Translations under genes and position numbers: made by a program | Assembly: GCA_030549495.1 (NCBI GenBank) | Contig: JAUIRK010000061.1 | Coordinates: 336,972 to 400,971 of the forward strand | DNA from: Nectonema munidae | Lineage: Eukaryota > Nematomorpha > Nectonematoida > Nectonematidae | Reading direction: 5' to 3' | Length of the DNA: 64,000 bases | Notes under the pieces: model-generated | Databases searched by the model: none | What the model was told of the DNA's origin: nothing | Seen by the model: only the letters and a program-made list of their open reading frames with translations | In this document: positions 61,061-64,000 of the stretch, piece by piece | Layout: every line of letters begins with the position of its first letter | How positions within the stretch are numbered: the stretch's first letter is position 1

Positions 61061-61564
61061 AATCAAAATTTTGATTGACATTTTCTAAAAAGTTGCCATG
61101 ATTATTGAAAAAATTAAATATATAAAGTGTTATGCATTCCAAACTGTATATAATTATAAATTTCCAGGGTATTATATAATATAGATCCTAAGTTATAAGG
61201 TTAAGTACAGATAATGTCAAAATTTTGCTGAAGAATTTTAATTTTTGATTTTGATTGACAGTTTTGGACATGAAGGGGTCATTTAACTACCATGAAAATG
61301 GTTTCAAAAGATGCAGCTAGCGATTTTAGGAAAAGTCACAAAATTTGAAGGGATATGATTCGGCCAATTTTCTACAATTAATTTTTTAGTGAAGGGGGCG
61401 TTTTACGCCCCCCCAGTACTAATAGGGTTAAGGATACGAGTTGCTCTTCCCCTCTCCCTCTGAAATGAAGGCTGAAATTAGTCTGAATATTATAACTCAT
61501 GGAAAAAGAAATCAATTTTAATAACTCTGCAAACGTATGTTGTAATAATGTGCCTACTGTTCAT

Positions 61565-61730
61565 AAGTATTGGGGGCGTGAGTAGGTTGGTTAGAGCGTG
61601 TGACTTCGAAATTCAAAGTCTTGGCTTTCAATATCGCTCCTGGCAACTTTCTCATAGTTCGATAAAGGCGACCTCTGGCCTTCTTTGTGAAAACACCCTG
61701 AGGCACCTTTACCTTTAATGTGTAAACTTT
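61565..61730 (+). repeat. possible tRNA-derived SINE head
   Basis: GGGGGCGTGAGTAGGTTGGT and TAGAGCGTGTGACTTCGAAA resemble a tRNA 5' half with an A-box (TGAGTAGGTTGG) and an anticodon-arm-like stretch. The expected B-box is degenerate (GGCTTTCAATATCGCTCC), so this is not a functional tRNA. No clear tail was found. Confidence 0.45.
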
Positions 61731-61784
61731 TAGAAATTAAGCGTATATATGGCCTTTATAAAAAGGCAAAATCTTTTTTGGGTG

Positions 61785-61925
61785 TAAGAAAAGTGGCCGC
61801 TGACCGCGTTAAACAGGTGGCTGTTATATACAAGAAAAAAATCATTTTTTTAAAGGGATTTAGTTTGGTCTCTATTAACAGGTGACCTTTATAAGCAGGT
61901 GTCGCTAGCACAGGTTTGAATGTAT
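61785..61925. repeat. repeat with recurring CAGGTG motifs
   Basis: Contains GTGGCCGCTGACCGCGTTAA, ACAGGTGGCTGTTATATA, ACAGGTGACCTTTATAAGCA and CAGGTGTCGCTAGCACAGG: four related CAGGTG-type segments at irregular spacing. This looks like a dispersed invertebrate repeat; the family is not identified. Confidence 0.35.
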
Positions 61926-61976
61926 AAACAAATTATATTATTTATATACTGAAAAAATTTTTATTATTTTTTTAAA

Positions 61977-62382
61977 GTCTTAGCCAAAGTGAAGGAAGTA
62001 CTTCAATATATAAGTGCCATCTTTGTTCTTTTACTGCAAGATATTTCTCTAAACTCACCTCACATTTCAAAATTTTCCACCAAAAAGATTCTGAGTTTTA
62101 TGTAAGTTGTCTTTTCAAAGATTGTGATAAAAACTTTACAATTATTGATTCATATATAAAACATATTAAAAAAAAACATACTAAGTTTTATCAGAGTAAC
62201 TTCTCAATTCATAAGATTAAAGATACATCGAATATTTTTGTTGATAATTTCTCCTTCATTGAAAATGTTCCCTTTCTTCTTCGGGCGAAAGATCTTTTGT
62301 CAATGATAATTTTGATAAAAATTAGCCCTTTTTTTGATGGACCTGAAAAAGAATTCACGAGTTTCCTCAACTGTAATAAATA
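61977..62382 (+). pseudogene. CACTA-like transposase, N-terminal C2H2 zinc fingers
   Basis: The frame reads YKCHLCSFTARYFSKLTSHF followed by KIFH, a C-x2-C finger, then CLFKDCDKNFTIIDSYIKHI followed by KKKH, a C-x4-C finger. The rest, IENVPFLLRAKDLLSM, ends in a frameshift at a T run near 62330. A possible splice acceptor (GTCTTAG) lies just before 61986, so the upstream part may be on another exon. Fingers of this kind probably bind element DNA. Confidence 0.7.
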
Positions 62383-63046
62383 AAATAATCCAATTTACTA
62401 AATACGTGAGTCAACGTATTTGTGAAACGTTGTATGAAAATATAGATCAATTTTGCAGAGATTTGAATGACCCAAGTTTATCAGATTCTTTGAAAAATAT
62501 TCTCAATCAAAAAACAAGCATTGAAGAATCATTGGACTTATTCAGTTCTAATTATAAGTTTTTGAAATTTATTAAAGAAAATCTATCATTTGTTAGTCCA
62601 ACTGAGTACATTTTATGTGATGGCATACCTAGAAGAAGCAATATGTATCAATATATATCAATTATTGAAACTATAAGACAAATGCTTTCACATGAGGAAA
62701 TTTTCAAACATGTTATAAAAGCTCATTCAAGTGAAACGACAATTCTAGAAGATTTTTGTGATGGAGATTTGTATAAATCGAGTGATTTTTTCAGAAAAAC
62801 GATTATACTTTAGAAATTATGTTATATTACGATGATTTTTGTTTGAGTAATCCTTTGAGCAATAAAGTACAAAATATTAAAGTAGGTGCAATATATTTTT
62901 TATTGGGAAATATTCACCCTATATATCGATCGCAGCTTCATGTAATTCAACTAGTTACTCTTGCCATGACATCTCTCATTAAAAATGAGGGATTTGGCAG
63001 AGTGCTAAAACCTTCATTGAATGATATAAAGTTTTTGGAAAATTAA
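62334..63046 (+). pseudogene. CACTA-like transposase, central part
   Basis: The first frame (62334-62813) starts MDLKKNSRVSSTVINKIIQF and includes FIKENLSFVSPTEYILCDGI. A frameshift after 62813 leads to MLYYDDFCLSNPLSNKVQNI, KVGAIYFLLGNIHPIYRSQL and EGFGRVLKPSLNDIKFLEN (62819-63046). The YYDDF-x-x-NPL and G-x-Y-F-x-L-x-N-x-P/H blocks are diagnostic of the family. The ATG at 62334 is probably not a natural start. Confidence 0.75.
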
Positions 63047-63651
63047 GGTTTAAACATTTCAAAGAATTCTATAATTTTAAGGCTACAGTAACAGTAATCA
63101 TTGCTTACAATTTAGCCTCTAATTTTATTGGAGGTTTTATAGGTTCCTTTAATTCTCAAAGATTTTGTAGATTTTGCTTTTCAGATCGTAAAAAAATTCA
63201 GAAGACCATATTTTGTGAACAGTTTTCAATGAGGACTCGTGATATGTATGAGACCCAGATTTACAATATAAAAAAAGATAATACACTATGTCTTGTCTAT
63301 GGTTTAAGAGAAAGTTCATCATTTAATGAGTTAAAATATTATCATGTGATTAATGGAATACCTTCAGACATTACACACGATATATTTGAGGGTGTGCTTT
63401 GTTACCTATTGCAAGACGTTTTGAAATGTTTCTTCGACATAGGTTATTTAAATCTATCTCAACTAAACGAAGTTATTTCTTCATTTCAATTTAAAATGGA
63501 TAAATCTAATAAACCAAATTTGATATCATATAGTGCTGGAAAATTGAAAATTAAACAAACAGCAGCGCAGATTTGGTGCTTGTCAATATATTTGCCATTA
63601 ATGATTGGTCAATATATTCCTGTAGGTGATCCCCTATGGGATGTTTTTTGA
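63036..63651 (+). pseudogene. CACTA-like transposase, catalytic part
   Basis: After another frameshift near 63040 the frame is open from about 63036: TVTVIIAYNLASNFIGGFIG, SFNSQRFCRFCFSDRKKI (C-x-x-C), TLCLVYGLRESSSFNELKYY, GIPSDITHDIFEGVLCYLLQ, and AQIWCLSIYLPLMIGQYIPV. Relatives, as I recall them, have GDN where this copy has AYN, so an acidic residue seems lost, while D-x-x-HD-x-x-EG is kept. Confidence 0.75.
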
Positions 63652-63709
63652 GCTTTCTTGATTGTATTCTTTATATTTGTGCGCCAAAGTTGGATTTGGA
63701 CATGTGTCT

Positions 63710-64000
63710 ATGATGAGAGAATTAATTGAGAATTTTTTTACCAAGTATACATCTAATTTTCCTGACAAAAATATTAAGCCGAAGTTTCACTTCCTATTGC
63801 AGTATCCTTTACAAACAAAACTATTTGGGCCACTGGTTAATCTTAAAACAATTCGCTTTGAGGCAAAACATAATTATTTCAAAGAAATTTTTCATTTAAC
63901 AAAAAATAGAATCAATATTTTAAAGTCATTGGCTGTTCATCACCAAATTTATCAAAGTTATTACCATTCGATTGGCACTTTCTTAAGACTTAATGTTGGT
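63710..64000 (+). pseudogene. CACTA-like transposase, C-terminal part (cut by window end)
   Basis: Between 63651 and 63710 another frame reads FLDCILYICAPKLDLDM. From 63710 the frame reads MMRELIENFFTKYTSNFPDK, then IKPKFHFLLQYPLQTKLFGP, LVNLKTIRFEAKHNYFKEIF and SLAVHHQIYQSYYHSIG, open to the last base. P-K-x-H-x-x-x-x-Y-P and R-x-E-A-K-H-N are conserved in the family. Confidence 0.75.

Larger units (their letters stand above)
57108..61427. mobile_element. 4.3-kb TTAA-flanked, non-autonomous piggyBac-like element
   Basis: TTAA lies at 57104-57107 and 61428-61431. The ends CCCTATTAGTGCTGGG and inverse CCCTATTAGTACTGGG match at 15 of 16. Subterminal palindromic blocks GGGGGCGTAAAGTGCCCCC (left) and GGGGGCGTTTTACGCCCCC (right) follow. 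The interior has two satellite-like arrays and about 900 bases between them that are unique here but match 6290-6800 in inverse. No transposase is encoded. TTAA plus CCC ends suggest mobilisation by a piggyBac-type transposase; the end sequence differs from the intact piggyBac at 10 kb, so another transposase would be needed. Confidence 0.85.
61977..64000 (+). mobile_element. CACTA/EnSpm-like transposase with C2H2 fingers, decayed, runs off the end
   Basis: Ordered conserved blocks over 2 kb in at least five frames form one transposase gene; separate entries give the parts. The order of fingers, YYDD-NPL block, DITHDIFEGV block and RFEAKHN block matches a large uncharacterised animal family that I associate with TNP2-like CACTA elements from memory. 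Termini are not in the window on the right, and no left terminus was recognised. Confidence 0.65.

Noticed and set aside
61565..61640. A functional tRNA gene
   Set aside because: The acceptor stem and T-arm do not pair and the B-box is degenerate; a SINE-like relic is more likely.

Overview
The window is AT-rich eukaryotic DNA made almost entirely of transposable elements (TEs) and TE-derived repeats. Nothing looks prokaryotic: there are no operons, ribosome binding sites, CRISPR arrays or integrons. The mix is a CR1/jockey-like LINE, a second RTE-like LINE, several hAT families, piggyBac elements, a CACTA-like transposase with zinc fingers, and many short G/C-tailed MITEs. This suggests an animal genome; a cnidarian such as Hydra would fit, but that is inference. 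No complete host gene is visible; two possible host exons are flagged.

Layout. 1-2.4 kb: unannotated DNA with one candidate exon, a fold-back repeat, a LINE reverse-transcriptase scrap and a long palindrome. 2.4-5.4 kb: a decayed LINE (ORF1 end, endonuclease, reverse transcriptase). 5.4-7.4 kb: a truncated, inverted copy of a large TTAA-flanked non-autonomous element whose fuller relative lies at 57.1-61.4 kb. 7.5-9.6 kb: an RTE-like LINE tail interrupted by a 1,507-bp hAT element with a perfect 8-bp target duplication. 10.0-13.4 kb: an apparently intact piggyBac transposon (TTAA sites, terminal inverted repeats, a 566-residue transposase across one 48-base intron). 14.8-17.0 kb: broken piggyBac and hAT coding pieces.

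17.0-49.1 kb: a 32-kb head-to-tail array of a 5.95-kb unit, five full copies plus a 2.4-kb partial copy, nearly identical apart from G/C homopolymer lengths and scattered SNPs. Each full unit is itself a TE mosaic: an RTE-like RT fragment, a dead hAT, a TTF-zinc-finger hAT fragment, a CCCTAA/GGACG repeat, a hAT MITE and another hAT scrap. The array has the form A(BA)5, and the sequence right of the last A completes the hAT element cut by the A/B junction. Diagnostic SNPs are shared between units as a mosaic, which suggests unequal exchange or gene conversion.

49.2-57.1 kb: a possible host first exon, then a three-level nest: a palindrome-rich MITE split by a hAT element, which is split by a second hAT element in the opposite orientation; both hATs have near-perfect 8-bp target duplications. 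57.1-61.4 kb: the 4.3-kb TTAA-flanked element carrying two satellite-like arrays. 61.5-64.0 kb: a possible tRNA-derived SINE, then a frameshifted CACTA-like transposase with two N-terminal C2H2 fingers that runs off the end.

The genes do not form a pathway; the window records repeated insertion, decay and recent tandem amplification. The items most worth attention are the 32-kb array, the intact piggyBac, and the large TTAA element present as two inverted copies 50 kb apart.
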